Of a DNA stretch of 64,000 bases, positions 46,373 to 57,422 are shown one piece after another. The position numbers were made by a program, and so were the translations under genes. A model generated the notes under the pieces. The model did no database searches and had not been told where the DNA came from. It saw nothing but the letters and a program-made list of their open reading frames with translations. Source of the stretch: Epiperipatus broadwayi (Eukaryota; Onychophora; Udeonychophora; Euonychophora; Peripatidae); NCBI GenBank assembly GCA_028023455.1, contig JAQFVV010006428.1, forward strand, positions 975,501 through 1,039,500, read 5' to 3'. Positions within the stretch are counted from its first letter, which is position 1. Each line of letters opens with the position of its first letter.

Positions 46373-48397
46373 ATGTATGGTTTGTGGCAATACCTGAAAA
46401 CAAATTTGAATTTGGATATAATAAAGAAACTAAAGGATTTAACAAGATTATGTTTGTATATAGAGAGAATAAAAGGTCAATTGACATTTTTGAACAACTG
46501 CAGAGTATATAAATTGGTTCCTAAATCTTGTATTATTGGAATAAAAGGTAATAAAAAGATTGGTAATAATTCAAAATTGGTAAGAAAACTACAGATGTAT
46601 ATTTTAATAGGTTTTATTAAACAAAAATATATTATTTTAAAAAATAATATAAATAAATTTAAAAGATTAAGAAGGCATGTCAAATTGTCATTGGAAAAAA
46701 TAAACATGTGGGATATTTTTATGGATTTTTTATATAATTACAGATTTAAATGGAACAATAAAATATATGTAAAATATAATCGAAAATGGAATTGGATGAT
46801 GCAGAAATATTGGAATACTTCTTCTTTGAATATAATTAATAATGAACATGCTGATTATAGATATAATTATTATAATAAAACAATTTTAAACAATTTTATA
46901 AATTTAACAAATTATAACTTTTCAAATGAACAAAATATGTTATTGAGTAAAAATCCTGGATTTATACCATTTATGGATAAAGATATAAAAAAGAAAATTA
47001 TAACAGATATAGAACTTGCAAATATATCTATGGATGAAAAGAAGAAATTGTATTGCATAGTAGCTAATCAGTTGTATAATAATAATAATAATAATAATAT
47101 AAATGATCAAAAAAGAACCTATAGTTATAGACACATTACTAAAGAGATAAAAGATATATGTATTAACGAAAATATTGTCATATGTAAAGAGGATAAAGGT
47201 TGTAGATTTGTGGTTATAGATAAGGATGAATATATATATAAAATAGATTATGAGATAAAAAAAGAAGGTTATGAGGTTTTAAACAAGGACCCCATTGGAT
47301 GTATAAAAAGTAAATATATAAAATTGTTGATAAAGATGAGGGATAATAATATTATCGATATGGAAAGATATAGATTTTTATACCCTTCGTCTTTTGAAAA
47401 TCCTTATATTTTTGCTAAAATAAAAACTCATAAAGATAATAATCCCATTAGATTATTATTCAATTTTAGTAATTTTATATTACAAAAATTTAGTAGTTAT
47501 TTAAATAAATGGTTAGCAGAGAAATTAGGTTATGGTGAATATTGTATTAAAAATACAGATGATATAGTAGATAAATTAGGTAATATACAATTAAATAGAT
47601 GTCATAGTATTTTTGTAATGGACATTGAACAAATGTATCCTAGTATACCAAGGATAAAAAGTATTGAAATATTAATAAAGAAATTACATGGGAAAATTAA
47701 AGATATGAAAATAGTAAAAATAATTGAAGAAAGTTTAATGTTAATACATAGTAATTTATATTTTAAGTATAATAATAAATATTGGTATATAAATAAAGGA
47801 TGGGTGATGGGCTGTGCAATTAGTGGTCTTATTTCATCAATATTTATTGATGAGTTAGAGATTAATATAGTTAAAAATAAATTGATTAATATGGATATAA
47901 CACATTATTTTCGTTATGTGGATGATACTCTAATAATTGGTAATAAAAGAATAATAAATAATATGTATAATGATTTTAATAAAAATATATATAATATAAA
48001 ATTTACAATTTCAGAAATTAAACAAAAAATAAAATATTTAGACATAGAGCTTAGTTTAGATGATAATAAAAAAATTGTACTAAATCATTTTATAAAAGAA
48101 GATAATATGAGGAAAATAATTGCTGTCGATTCACAACAAGCATGGACCCAAAAAATGGCAGTTATTAAAAATTTCACAATTAAAAACGACAAATATAATA
48201 CATATGGAAATATAGCTAAATTACATAAAGAGCAATTTAAAAATTTATATATTAAGTATGGTTATAAAAGTAAATGTATAGATAATATTTTTTATAAAAA
48301 TAAATATAATAGAAATAACAAATCTGATAATAAATGGATAAAAATTTCATATCATCCTAAGATATATAATGCATTATTAAAAAAATTATGTAAATAG
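46373..48397 (+). CDS. PLE polyprotein: N-terminal region plus reverse transcriptase
   Basis: PLE RT, related to telomerase RT, copying element RNA at a nicked target. Numbering from the ATG at 46373 (674 codons): a Lys/Asn-rich N-terminal region to ~265, KEDKGCRFVVIDKDEY (~271-286), the PYIFAKIKTH...PIR segment, VMDIEQMYPSIP (motif A, ~414), GWVMGCAISG (motif B, ~476), RYVDD with YVDD at 515-518, and YLDIEL (~555). All catalytic aspartates are present. The frame could also be read from a TTG at 46334 inside the inverted arm, which I consider accidental. It ends early at 48397 after an A-tract indel. The 5' end of the element may be slightly truncated. Confidence 0.9.
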   Translation: MYGLWQYLKTNLNLDIIKKLKDLTRLCLYIERIKGQLTFLNNCRVYKLVPKSCIIGIKGNKKIGNNSKLVRKLQMYILIGFIKQKYIILKNNINKFKRLRRHVKLSLEKINMWDIFMDFLYNYRFKWNNKIYVKYNRKWNWMMQKYWNTSSLNIINNEHADYRYNYYNKTILNNFINLTNYNFSNEQNMLLSKNPGFIPFMDKDIKKKIITDIELANISMDEKKKLYCIVANQLYNNNNNNNINDQKRTYSYRHITKEIKDICINENIVICKEDKGCRFVVIDKDEYIYKIDYEIKKEGYEVLNKDPIGCIKSKYIKLLIKMRDNNIIDMERYRFLYPSSFENPYIFAKIKTHKDNNPIRLLFNFSNFILQKFSSYLNKWLAEKLGYGEYCIKNTDDIVDKLGNIQLNRCHSIFVMDIEQMYPSIPRIKSIEILIKKLHGKIKDMKIVKIIEESLMLIHSNLYFKYNNKYWYINKGWVMGCAISGLISSIFIDELEINIVKNKLINMDITHYFRYVDDTLIIGNKRIINNMYNDFNKNIYNIKFTISEIKQKIKYLDIELSLDDNKKIVLNHFIKEDNMRKIIAVDSQQAWTQKMAVIKNFTIKNDKYNTYGNIAKLHKEQFKNLYIKYGYKSKCIDNIFYKNKYNRNNKSDNKWIKISYHPKIYNALLKKLCK

Positions 48398-48824
48398 TAA
48401 AAAAGATACAAATATAGGTTGGGCAAACAGTAAAGATTTAGATAAATTAATAGGTAACTATAAAATATTAGATGATTTAAAATATAAGAAAGGTATGGTT
48501 TATAAAATTATATGTGAAATTTGTAAAAGAGTATACTATGGACATACAAGTAAACAATTAGAAATAAGAGCTAAAGAACATAACGCTGCAATAAATAGGA
48601 GAGATGATAAATCTGCTTTGTTTATACATTATTTAGAATATGGTCATAAAATAGATTGTACTAAAAATATACTAGCATTAAATTACTTGAAAAATGTTAA
48701 TAGGCGAAAAGTATATGAAACTAGTTATATTAAAAATAATAGTAATAATTGTATGAACATTTATAAGGGTTCAATTAATTTGACTAATAATTGGCTAAAA
48801 TTAGATGATTGGATAGATAAATAA
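48398..48824 (+). CDS. PLE GIY-YIG endonuclease domain, +1 frame
   Basis: Continuation of the 46373 frame after a one-base shift. The plus copy has seven A where the inverted arm has six (about 48379-48386), and correcting it would fuse the frames. From 48495 the peptide reads VYKIICEICKRVYYGHTSKQ, then IRAKEH: the GIY-YIG tyrosines, the catalytic Arg and the EH pair, with the Cys-x2-Cys typical of PLE nucleases. It differs from the inverted arm by one residue (Glu for Gly). The shift may be a real mutation or an assembly error. Confidence 0.88.
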
Positions 48825-49166
48825 GAAGGATGTTAATATTTTAATGTTTTGTGTTTTTTTTTGTGTTTTTGAGTATATATGAATATACTATAATTAATGA
48901 AGGAATATATTTTATATATTTTATATTTTTTATTTTTTGTATTGTATTGTATGTATTCATGAAATAATTGATGATAATAATTGTTTTTTGTTGGTTGTAT
49001 TATAAATAGATGTCGCTATATGTATGTTTTACGGTAATCGTGAGTAGACATATTGAAAAGGATACAAATTATATGTATCGAAAAAAGCTTTTTTATTGAA
49101 AATTTGTTATTTTCATGTTTTTTGTTGTATATATAGATATTTTATATATCTTATAATAAACTTTTT
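48825..49166 (+). other. PLE 3' UTR with conserved segment
   Basis: GATGTCGCTA (near 49009) and GACATATTGAAAAGG (near 49046) are kept in the diverged relic at 38270-38320. ATGTC/GACAT and GATAC/GTATC (about 49060-49080) can pair. No canonical hammerhead core is visible here. Confidence 0.55.
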
Positions 49167-49178
49167 ACATTTAAGAAT

Positions 49179-49730
49179 ATGATTTCATGTATGTTTATTA
49201 AATATATTAAAAGAATTTATTGCACATTCCTTGAAGTTTGAACAAAAATGTGATTGAAATGGTACTAAATCTTTTTCAGCTAAAATAAAAATTCCTCACC
49301 AGTACATTAAAATTTTGATCCTCAACATATATTGCTTTAGTTTTGATAGCTTAAATGTAAGTAAATCTTCTTTTCTAGCTTTAATAAATTTGGAAACAAG
49401 CATTGATTTAATAATTGGACTGAATATCAGCAAAAATGACATTAAATTATGTACTTAAAAAATAAATAAGCAATTTAAATCATCAGAAATTTGCTCACTG
49501 TAATTACTTGTACTTGAGCTCCAAAAACTGTTATTCTACCAGTGCACCAAATCATGCTGGTACTTAATAAGAATCATTCATATCCTCTATAAAACATAAC
49601 CAAATGTAATTGCATTATCTTGATGTATCAGATATTGGAAAATTCATTAATATTAAAACCTTATCAGAAGTATATTTTCTTATTCTTCTCTTTCACATTC
49701 TTTGCATATCTTTATATATTCATATATATA
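49179..49730. other. P4HA intron, nothing recognised
   Basis: AT-rich sequence without recognisable features. Confidence 0.55.
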
Positions 49731-49922
49731 TTGCTTACAACAGTTTTTTCATATACACTTTAATGCAAACAACTTTTTTTAAAAACTTCTTTATCTAATT
49801 AAAGCAGTGAAGCATAGAGCTCTGATGAAGACTGCTGGACAGTCGAAACTGTAAGGAAAATAAAGAAGTTTTTAAGAAAATTTGTTTGCATTAAAGTGTA
49901 TATAAAAGAACTGTTGTAAGCA
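49731..49922. repeat. Hairpin element with a hammerhead-like motif in its loop
   Basis: Arms 49731-49793 and 49860-49922 are near-perfect reverse complements (TTGCTTACAACAG ... CTGTTGTAAGCAA). The ~65-bp loop holds CTGATGA (49822-49828), a perfect 5-bp stem GACTG/CAGTC and GAAAC (49845-49849). Confidence 0.88.
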
Positions 49923-50844
49923 ATATTAAAACCTAAAACATTGTTTGATAAAATATAAAAAAAGTTTCTTTTTCATCTGCTGGGAACTGACATCAGTTAG
50001 TCATTAAGTATTTAAAATAAAGACTTGTACGTAACTTAACAGTATTAAGTTTATCATTGCAATTTTGTATTTCATATTTTTTTATAAGTTCAGTAGATTG
50101 TATTTTCAAATTACCCAATAATTTATGAGACATACTTTTTTTTGTCAAATTTAACTTAGAAAAACAAACACAAATAATTTTTGATCTGTATACAATTATA
50201 TAAAAGAAAGTTTGATGGTGCAATTATCACAGTGTTAGTTAGCTTTAAAACATTAGACTTTTCAACTATAAAATGTGATATTTATTTGTCTATAAATAAT
50301 TAAATGTTTTAACTATAAAATGTGAAATGTTTTTATGTATAATTATAAAAATGGAATTATTTTCAAAATCATTATTTTGAATGAATTACGTATTTATTGC
50401 AAGCATTGCACAATTCTTCAGATTCGAATTCTATTGTATATTTCAACGAAACACTGGACTATTATACTTTAATTCATTTGATTTTTTATAAAATATGAAA
50501 GTTTCTAACTGCAGGAGTCTTAAAGTATAGAATTCTCTGCATTTTCCAATCTGCTTGACACTGATGTTACTTATTTTTTTTACAAAGTAACTTATTTTGC
50601 CACTGCAAATATATATATATAGTACCTCCCAATTTATCATGAATAAAAATAATATTAATATATATTTCATTTTATGAAATGTTATTTTAAAAGTAAATAT
50701 GAATCTCAGTAGATATTTTATTCTAAAGCAGAGTTATAATCATACTAGTTTTGCATAATAACTTGACCAAACTCTAATTTTTATTGCTTTAGTCATTTAT
50801 ATTTCATTTTATATTTTTTCTAGAGAAGATAAAAAAATACTTTT
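49923..50844. other. P4HA intron, nothing recognised
   Basis: AT-rich. Minus-strand open frames at 49993-50223 and 50443-50670 have no recognised domain. Confidence 0.55.
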
Positions 50845-50856
50845 GATTAAAATATA

Positions 50857-51698
50857 AAACAAGACAAAACTCTCCATACAGTAGTGCCATCATGTGCCAA
50901 CCAAAGTAAGCAATGGATTCCAGAAGGCTTGTGCATAAAATCCCTGTCTAGTGCTTGCTCATCCAATATCTCCAGACTAGTTTCTGGCTTGTAGCCTTTG
51001 TCAGTGAGTAGCCTTGGTTCTGAGAGCCCTGCACCTAGATCTTAGGATCTAATGCAATTCTCCAGCAGCCATATTTTATCTCTACTTAACTTCAAAACTA
51101 TGAGAATAAAATTGAACTCAGTTCAGCACCCATACATTTTGGTGTCTTTGGCTCTTTAACAACCATAGCCACCACTATCCTATTAGGCAGGATTGGTGTT
51201 AAACCACTAAACATCACATGGACACTATCTCTTATTCTAGCATATAATTGTTATTAAACAAGGCAAAACTCTTCATACAGTAGTGCCACCCTAGGACAAC
51301 CAGAGTAATCAATGGATTCCAGAAGGCTTGTGCATAAAATATCTATCTAGTGCCTAATCATCCAATATTCCCAAACTAATTTCTGGCTTGTGGCTTTCAT
51401 CAGTGAGGAGTTTTATAGTTAAGTAGAGATAAAAGGTGGCTGCTGGAGGGTTGCATTAGATTCTAAGATCTAGGTGCAGTGCTTTCAAATCCAAGGCTCC
51501 TCACTGACAAAGGCCACAAGCCAGAAACTAGTCTGGGGATATTGGATGAGTAGGTAGATAGGGATTTTATGCACAAGCCTTCTGGCATCTATTGATTACT
51601 CTGGTTGGCACAGGGTGGCACTACTGTATGGAGAGTTTTGCCTTGTTTAATAACAATTATGTGCTAGTATAAGAGATAGTGATCATGTGATGTTTAGT
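50857..51698. mobile_element. PLE-tail/retrozyme-like family, copy C (tandem plus inverted)
   Basis: A full minus unit (about 50865-51262) is followed in tandem by a partial minus unit (to ~51410), which joins a plus-oriented partial unit ending at 51698. The terminal motif recurs at 50866 and 51264, giving a ~400-bp period. Flanks GATTAAAATATA (50845-50856) and GATTAAAACATA (51699-51710) form a 12-bp duplication with one mismatch. Hammerhead-like cores are partly decayed; one CTGATGA remains on the minus strand near 51400. Confidence 0.82.
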
Positions 51699-51710
51699 GA
51701 TTAAAACATA

Positions 51711-52304
51711 AGCTTTACATATAGCTATATAATGCCCCTTGACCTAAATCGCAAACTGTTGGATAAGTCTTTGTTCTGTAGTGGACCGTTTATTTAAAAA
51801 AAACTGTTTACCTTTTCATTTTTATTTATTTATTTAAGTAGGATTCATGTAAATGGTTTTTACTTAACTTATCTGTAGTTGTTTAAAAGTTCATGTGATA
51901 AATAGCATTCAGGTAACAGATTTATTACAATAGTTCAATTACTAATTAAAGGAATTGCGTTTTTGTGTGTGTGTGTGTGTTAATTGAAAGTAACTTCTGA
52001 ATTTACATTTTTAAAACTGGAATAATCCTCTCTTTTTTTTTTTATAGTTTATTTTGTATAGACAGTTTTATTGTTTTGTTTGTGTTGCTTTTTAGAAATT
52101 TATTCCAACTGGATAATATTTTGAATAAGTAATGATTGGATAACACATACCTTTTTCTAGTTAATTTTTCCCTCCTTTTTATAAACTTTTATTTATATGT
52201 TGTACAGGTTTACGGATAATCATGATAATTGCAGTTATATTTTAAATCTGTTATTCATTATTATAATAGTAATACTAGTATTATACTTGTAATAGAAAAC
52301 ATAC
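51711..52304. other. P4HA intron with a short GT repeat
   Basis: (GT)n at about 51965-51980. Nothing else recognised. Confidence 0.55.
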
Positions 52305-54860
52305 TTAATCATCACCATCATCATTTTAACCGATACTGGTGCATTGCAGGATGAAGATCTCTCCATGTTAAATCCATCTTCTCTGATCTCTAATCTCTCT
52401 TCTCCACATCACCCTAACATATTACCTCATTTTATTCATCTGCCTCACATACGATTTCTTTCTAAGTCTTTTACAATCCCATGAAATAGAGTTTAATATT
52501 TTACCTGATCATTTATTATCATTTCTCTTAGCAATATGTTCAGCCAACTCAAAATCAATCTATTATTTTTTCAATGGTGTGAGTAACTCCTGTTTGTCCT
52601 CTCACTAATGTATTTTGTTTTCAATCTTTTTGTTTTGTCTAACATGCAACTCTTCATATTTTGTTAAGTGGTCTGAAGTTTCTGCATTGTTCTTCTGTTA
52701 AGTGTCTAAATCACAGACCCATAAGAAAGAACTGGCAAAGCACATTTATTATAAAACTTTCTTTTCAAACACATAGGCATATTTTCTTTTAATATTAACT
52801 TACTTCTACCAAAAATTCCTGTACTTAAGTTTAATTCTATGATTAATTTTATCCATTATGTTTCCATCTGTAATAATAATCTAACCAAGACATTTGTAGT
52901 TATTAACTTCTTTTAACTCATCATTATCAATCTTTATTTTCATCTTTTGAGAAAGAACATTATTTTGGACTTTTTAACATTTATCTTTAAATTCTACTTT
53001 CTTACTTTCATCTAATAACTCATTCACATTTTTTGTAAATCTAAAGCATTGTTTGAAAAACTACATCATCTACAAAATCTAGATGAATTAAGTAATGTCT
53101 ATTTACTTTTTATTCTTTTAGCTCCACATTTTAATACAGAAAATACTTTTTGTAAAATTGCTGTAAAAGATTTTGAAGACATGGAGCTGCCCTATTGTAA
53201 CCTTTCTAAATGTTAATCCTTTTGGTATGATTATATAGTCTAATTGTAGCTGTTGCATTTTTATAAATATTTTTCAGAATATGACAATATGTGGGATCTA
53301 TATCTTGATAATTCAATGCATTAATCATGAAAAAATGCTTATAGAATTAAATGCCATTTCATAATATACAAATCCAAACTATAATGACAATTCATATTCA
53401 TTGGTCTTTTTTAAAATTTCTCTCAAAACATGGATATGATATACTGTACTAAAACCACTTTTAAAATCCAGCTTTTTCTTATGGTTGGTTACAATACAAA
53501 GTGCACTGTAGATGAGTTGTAATTACTTTGGTAAAACATTGTATAGTCCTGATAAAAGACTGATAGTCTGTAATTTATAATATCTTGTTTATTACCTTTT
53601 TTAAACATTAAAAGTAATTCAGAATTCTACCAATCATCTGATAAATCATTATTCATTTAGATATTAGTTTATAACTTTGCAAAATGTTTTCTATTTTTTT
53701 CACCTGCTTCTTTTAAGATATCGATTATAATTTTATCTTAATCTGGAGCTTTTCCATTTTTAATAAATTTAATTGCATATTTAACTTTTTCATTTAAAAT
53801 CCTGGGCAATTCAGAAGTTATAGTAATTATAGAAAATATTTTTCCTTGTTTTTATTGCTATATAACTCTTTATAGAATTCTTTTACACATTTCATTATGT
53901 CAGCTCTCTTTTTAGTAATAGTTCCATATTTTTTTCTTATTGCAGAAATATATTCTCCACCATATCAATATATTGTTTTATATTTTTGAGACTTTTATTG
54001 TTTTCTATAAAAATCCTTGTTAGTTCACAATTATATATTTTTCATATCATTATCAACTCTTTTTTCCACAATTTTACAAAATTTGATATATTTAATTCTT
54101 CTTTATGCATCATTTTTACATATTTTTGCATACCTTCTTTTCCTTATAAATTGTCTTGTCTCAGTAGAAATTTTACTGGTATAACTTCTATTTTTTTTGT
54201 ACTGCTGTTTTTAAAAGTGTATATTTTCCTATTGATTTCATTCAAATGTGAATCAGGTTTAAAAACTGTTGATATTTGAAAATGATTTGTAAGTTCTAAG
54301 TTAAATTCACTGTAATATTTCTGAAGATTAGCAATATCAAATGTGGATATTGTTTTTTTTAATAATTTTTGTCTCTCTACTATGTATTAACATGTATATT
54401 ACATCTCTCTAATCATTGATAACTTCCTGTGTTGAATTTATTATAAACATTACAATCTTGAAATACATATTGTCTGTTAGTCAAAATATAATCCAATTCT
54501 GCTGTAATTTCATTTGGATCCTCCATGTCCATTTATATTTAACTTTTTTTAAAAAAAAAAAACATCATAATATAAAGGTTTTTTTTAAAAAAGTTCACAA
54601 GTCTATGTCCTTCCTCATTTTTATCACAATTACTAAATTTACCTATAACACTTTTTTCTTTCAATTGTTTATGAATTCTAGCATTAAAGATTACCATGAT
54701 AATTTTAAAATGTTTTTTGTTCTAAACAATAGCCTTTAGTACATCTGCATAAAAATCTTCTACTTTTTTGTCACAATGAAAAAGTGTTGGTGCATTAACC
54801 TAGATTATCTGCATTTATTTCTGTTATCTTGCCCTGTGTCCAATACCATCAATCTCCACA
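52305..54860 (-). pseudogene. RTE-clade LINE relic (endonuclease plus RT plus C-terminus)
   Basis: On the minus strand, order and spacing follow RTE-type elements. Near 54700-54600 is an IMVIFNARI segment (GDFNA(K/R)I motif of the APE endonuclease) and EEGHRLVNFF. Near 53500-53400, DFKSGFSTVYHIHVLREI matches the RT GFR...T-x-DHI motif. Near 53082, LDFVDDV matches the RT catalytic (F/Y)xDD. Near 52540, ELAEHIAKRND matches the W-x-GHIARR C-terminal motif. The 3' end has a short TGATGA-type tail (about 52308-52330). Stops and shifts are frequent, so it is dead. It is antisense to P4HA. Confidence 0.85.
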
Positions 54861-55009
54861 TTGTTGTTTTTTTCACTTTTTATTTATAATGAATCCTACT
54901 CTACTTGCATTTCCAGTGTTTCTGCCTTTGTAGTACAGACATGTTCACTTTTTAAATCAATGGTATCTCCCATCTTTTCTTCTCACTTCACAAAGACCAA
55001 TAAAAATAT

Positions 55010-55100
55010 AGAATTAATCTGGTATCCTAGCTCCTCACTGAAGAGAGTCATAGCTCGAAACCGATCTAGGGATGGGTACAATTTTAGATACAGATGATTT
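55010..55100 (+). repeat. Repeat fragment with degenerate hammerhead-like motif
   Basis: AGCTCCTCACTGAAGAGAG (55029) resembles GCTCCTCACTGATGAAGG of the PLE-tail family. It has a GAG/CTC stem and GAAACC (55057-55062), then CTAGGGATGG. CTGATGA has become CTGAAGA. The rest does not match that family. Confidence 0.5.
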
Positions 55101-55439
55101 GAATGCTTTCTTTTGTAGCATTTATCATAAAAAATAAGCTTGTTTAGAGCTATTGGCATGCTCTTTATATATATCATTAAAAACCAGTCAACACTTAGAC
55201 AATGCCAATACAAACAAAAATCAACAAATTCATACTGTTGTCAAGGTAACCTCCTTTTAACAATAAAGATGAAATATAAAGTCCACTAAAAATATAGAAT
55301 TAATCCAGCACACACATATTTCGAATTCTATATGTATTAACTATAATATAGTTATTGTAATTTTTTGTAATTAATTTGTAAATAGATATGAGGTTATTTT
55401 CTCAGTAAATAAAAAATAGGGTTTGTTTTTCTTTTTCAG

Positions 55440-55610
55440 AATCCTTTATATATACCTGATTTAAAGTGTTATTATAAAACAACATCACCAAACTTAATAA
55501 TTCAACCAGCAAAAGCGGAAGATGTATTTTTAAAGCCATGGATTGTTTTATATCATGATGTATTAAGTGAGAAAGATATAGAAATTATTAAAAATTTATC
55601 AACCGATAAG
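55440..55610 (+). CDS. P4HA-like exon: entry to the catalytic domain
   Basis: Acceptor CTTTTTCAG, donor AAG|GTAACT, exactly 57 codons in phase 0 with the 28823 exon end. The peptide contains LKCYYKTTSPNLIIQPAKAED (the family C-x-Y ... L-x-P-x-K-x-E block), then PWIVLYHDVLSEKDIEIIKNL, matching the conserved (I/V)-x-x-(F/Y)HD(V/I)-(I/L)S-x-x-EIE-x-(I/V)K segment that opens the 2-oxoglutarate dioxygenase domain. The iron-binding His-x-Asp...His and the 2-oxoglutarate Lys would be in later exons, which I did not find before 64000. It lies 26.6 kb from the preceding exon. Confidence 0.93.
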
Positions 55611-57422
55611 GTAACTATAAATATAACATATGATGACAATTTATTGTGTTTTAACTAAGATTTAATATTAAAGTTTAATAATCAAACTTGTTTTAATTAT
55701 TGGATTGCCACATGACCTTTAAAAAAAAGACTTGTTTCATAATAACTTGCAATGTAAATCATTGTGCATCATCTCCCATTATTTTATTATATATATATCT
55801 TAAGCAATGTCTATATATTTAAGCTAAAATTATTATCCTGTATTCTTTTTTAAAAAAAAAAAAATATGGAAATATAGTTTTTAAAGTATTGTCTTAATTG
55901 CGGTTGTTTTTTCGAAACAAAAGTTTCTTCAGTTTGGAATATTCTACTGTTTCAATATTAATAATAGTTTTTTTAATAATAAAATTGGTATGCTTATTTT
56001 GGGCTGCATTATGACAAACTGCTAAAAAAATATTAAAATAATCTCATTCATATCATTCAAAATTTTTATTATTATTATATAAACAAACTTTATTTAATTA
56101 TTCTATCAAATTAGCAATATAAATAATTTTTGTCTTAAAATTATAATAAAATAGTACTGAAATAAAGTCCTACAATTATTAACGTTCTATTTAGGATTTT
56201 TATTTAACCAAAGAGATAATTCTATTGTCAGCCTATAAGATGTAATATATCAACCAATTCAGATAACATCTGAGAATGAAATAAATTCTGTCCTAAATAT
56301 ACAGAATAGTTCAATCAACTGAGTTTCTACGTTCTTTTCTTAAGATAAAAAAAAAAGATTTGGGCGTTAACACTTGCAATATTGTATGAGTCTATAATAA
56401 CTTGTGGAGGTAGCTATCATCTGACATCAAATTTATTAGAACAATATCATTGTAAAAGTTATAAAAATAATTTTCAATATATACTAAATCAAATATTTTC
56501 ACATGCATATATGTTAGAAATTTAAGGGGAATTTTCTATATAATTTTAATGTAAAGCTACATGGTAATATAAGTAGAGTACCGATTAAATCCAGGAATTA
56601 GCAATCTGAAATTATTCCATCGACGAATAGTAGTGGTCCGAAATACTTCAACTCAGAATAAGAGTGATAGTCATTTATTTTGCCTATTTTATATAGATAG
56701 AGGTCAGTCTGCAAGAATTACTCAAGAAACATTGATTTTTTAAATCAATCAAGAAATATATTTCTAAACATTTTAAATAGATTGATAATTTTAATTGATA
56801 ATTCTGATATATTTCTTTTATTTTTTAAACATTGTTAACATTAATTCAAATAATGGCAATACATAAAAGAGATTGTCAATGAATATATGATTATAAATAA
56901 TTGAAAGCCTTTTAAACCATGGTATTTTATCATTAAAAAAGTACTAGTCTTTTAAAATGTCTCCTTTATAAATACAAAGGAATATCTAAACCACTTACTA
57001 TAAAATAAGCGAATTTTTAAATCAATCATAAAATTTATTTTTAAATATTTTAATCTCATTAATATTTTTAATTGACATATCTAAGATTTTTCACATTTTT
57101 AAACTTTAGTAATATTAATTGAAATGACACTCATCAATAAGATTTTATAAGGTTAGATAACATTTTAATTATCAATACTAATAATAGCAGTGAGATTTTT
57201 TCTAAAATAGTACATTTATTTAGCATATTACATATTCCATATTGTACAATATGGTGCAAGAAATTTTGAAAATTAGAAAAATCTGATTTAAATGTAAAAA
57301 TTCATCCTTTATATTCTAAGTATTTCAAACAACTTACTCTAAATAAAATAGTCATAATAGAAAGTAGGCATAAGTCTTTATCATTTAGATATTTAGCATA
57401 TCTTTGCCTACATTTTCTCTAT
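55611..57422. other. P4HA intron with an old direct duplication
   Basis: Segments at about 56738-56860 and 57016-57135 are diverged direct repeats (AATCAATCA..AAATATTTTAAAT-type start, then TAATATTAATT..AAAT) at ~280-bp spacing. No further P4HA exon was recognised. Confidence 0.5.

Larger units (their letters stand above)
44749..49166 (+). mobile_element. Young Penelope-like element with inverted 5'-truncated arm
   Basis: The minus-oriented arm (about 44804-46353) is the reverse complement of 47613-49160 and joins a near-full + copy starting at 46354. The arms differ at only a handful of sites in ~1.5 kb, indicating a recent event. A perfect 12-bp direct repeat ACATTTAAGAAT (44737-44748, 49167-49178) flanks the whole. 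44749-44803 is extra A/T-rich sequence at the left edge. Transcription in the + copy would be sense to P4HA. Confidence 0.9.

Noticed and set aside
49000-49070. Hammerhead ribozyme in the young PLE 3' UTR (GTC followed by CGTGAGTAG ... GAAAA)
   Set aside because: CTGATGA is not present and the three stems cannot be placed; kept only as a conserved UTR segment.
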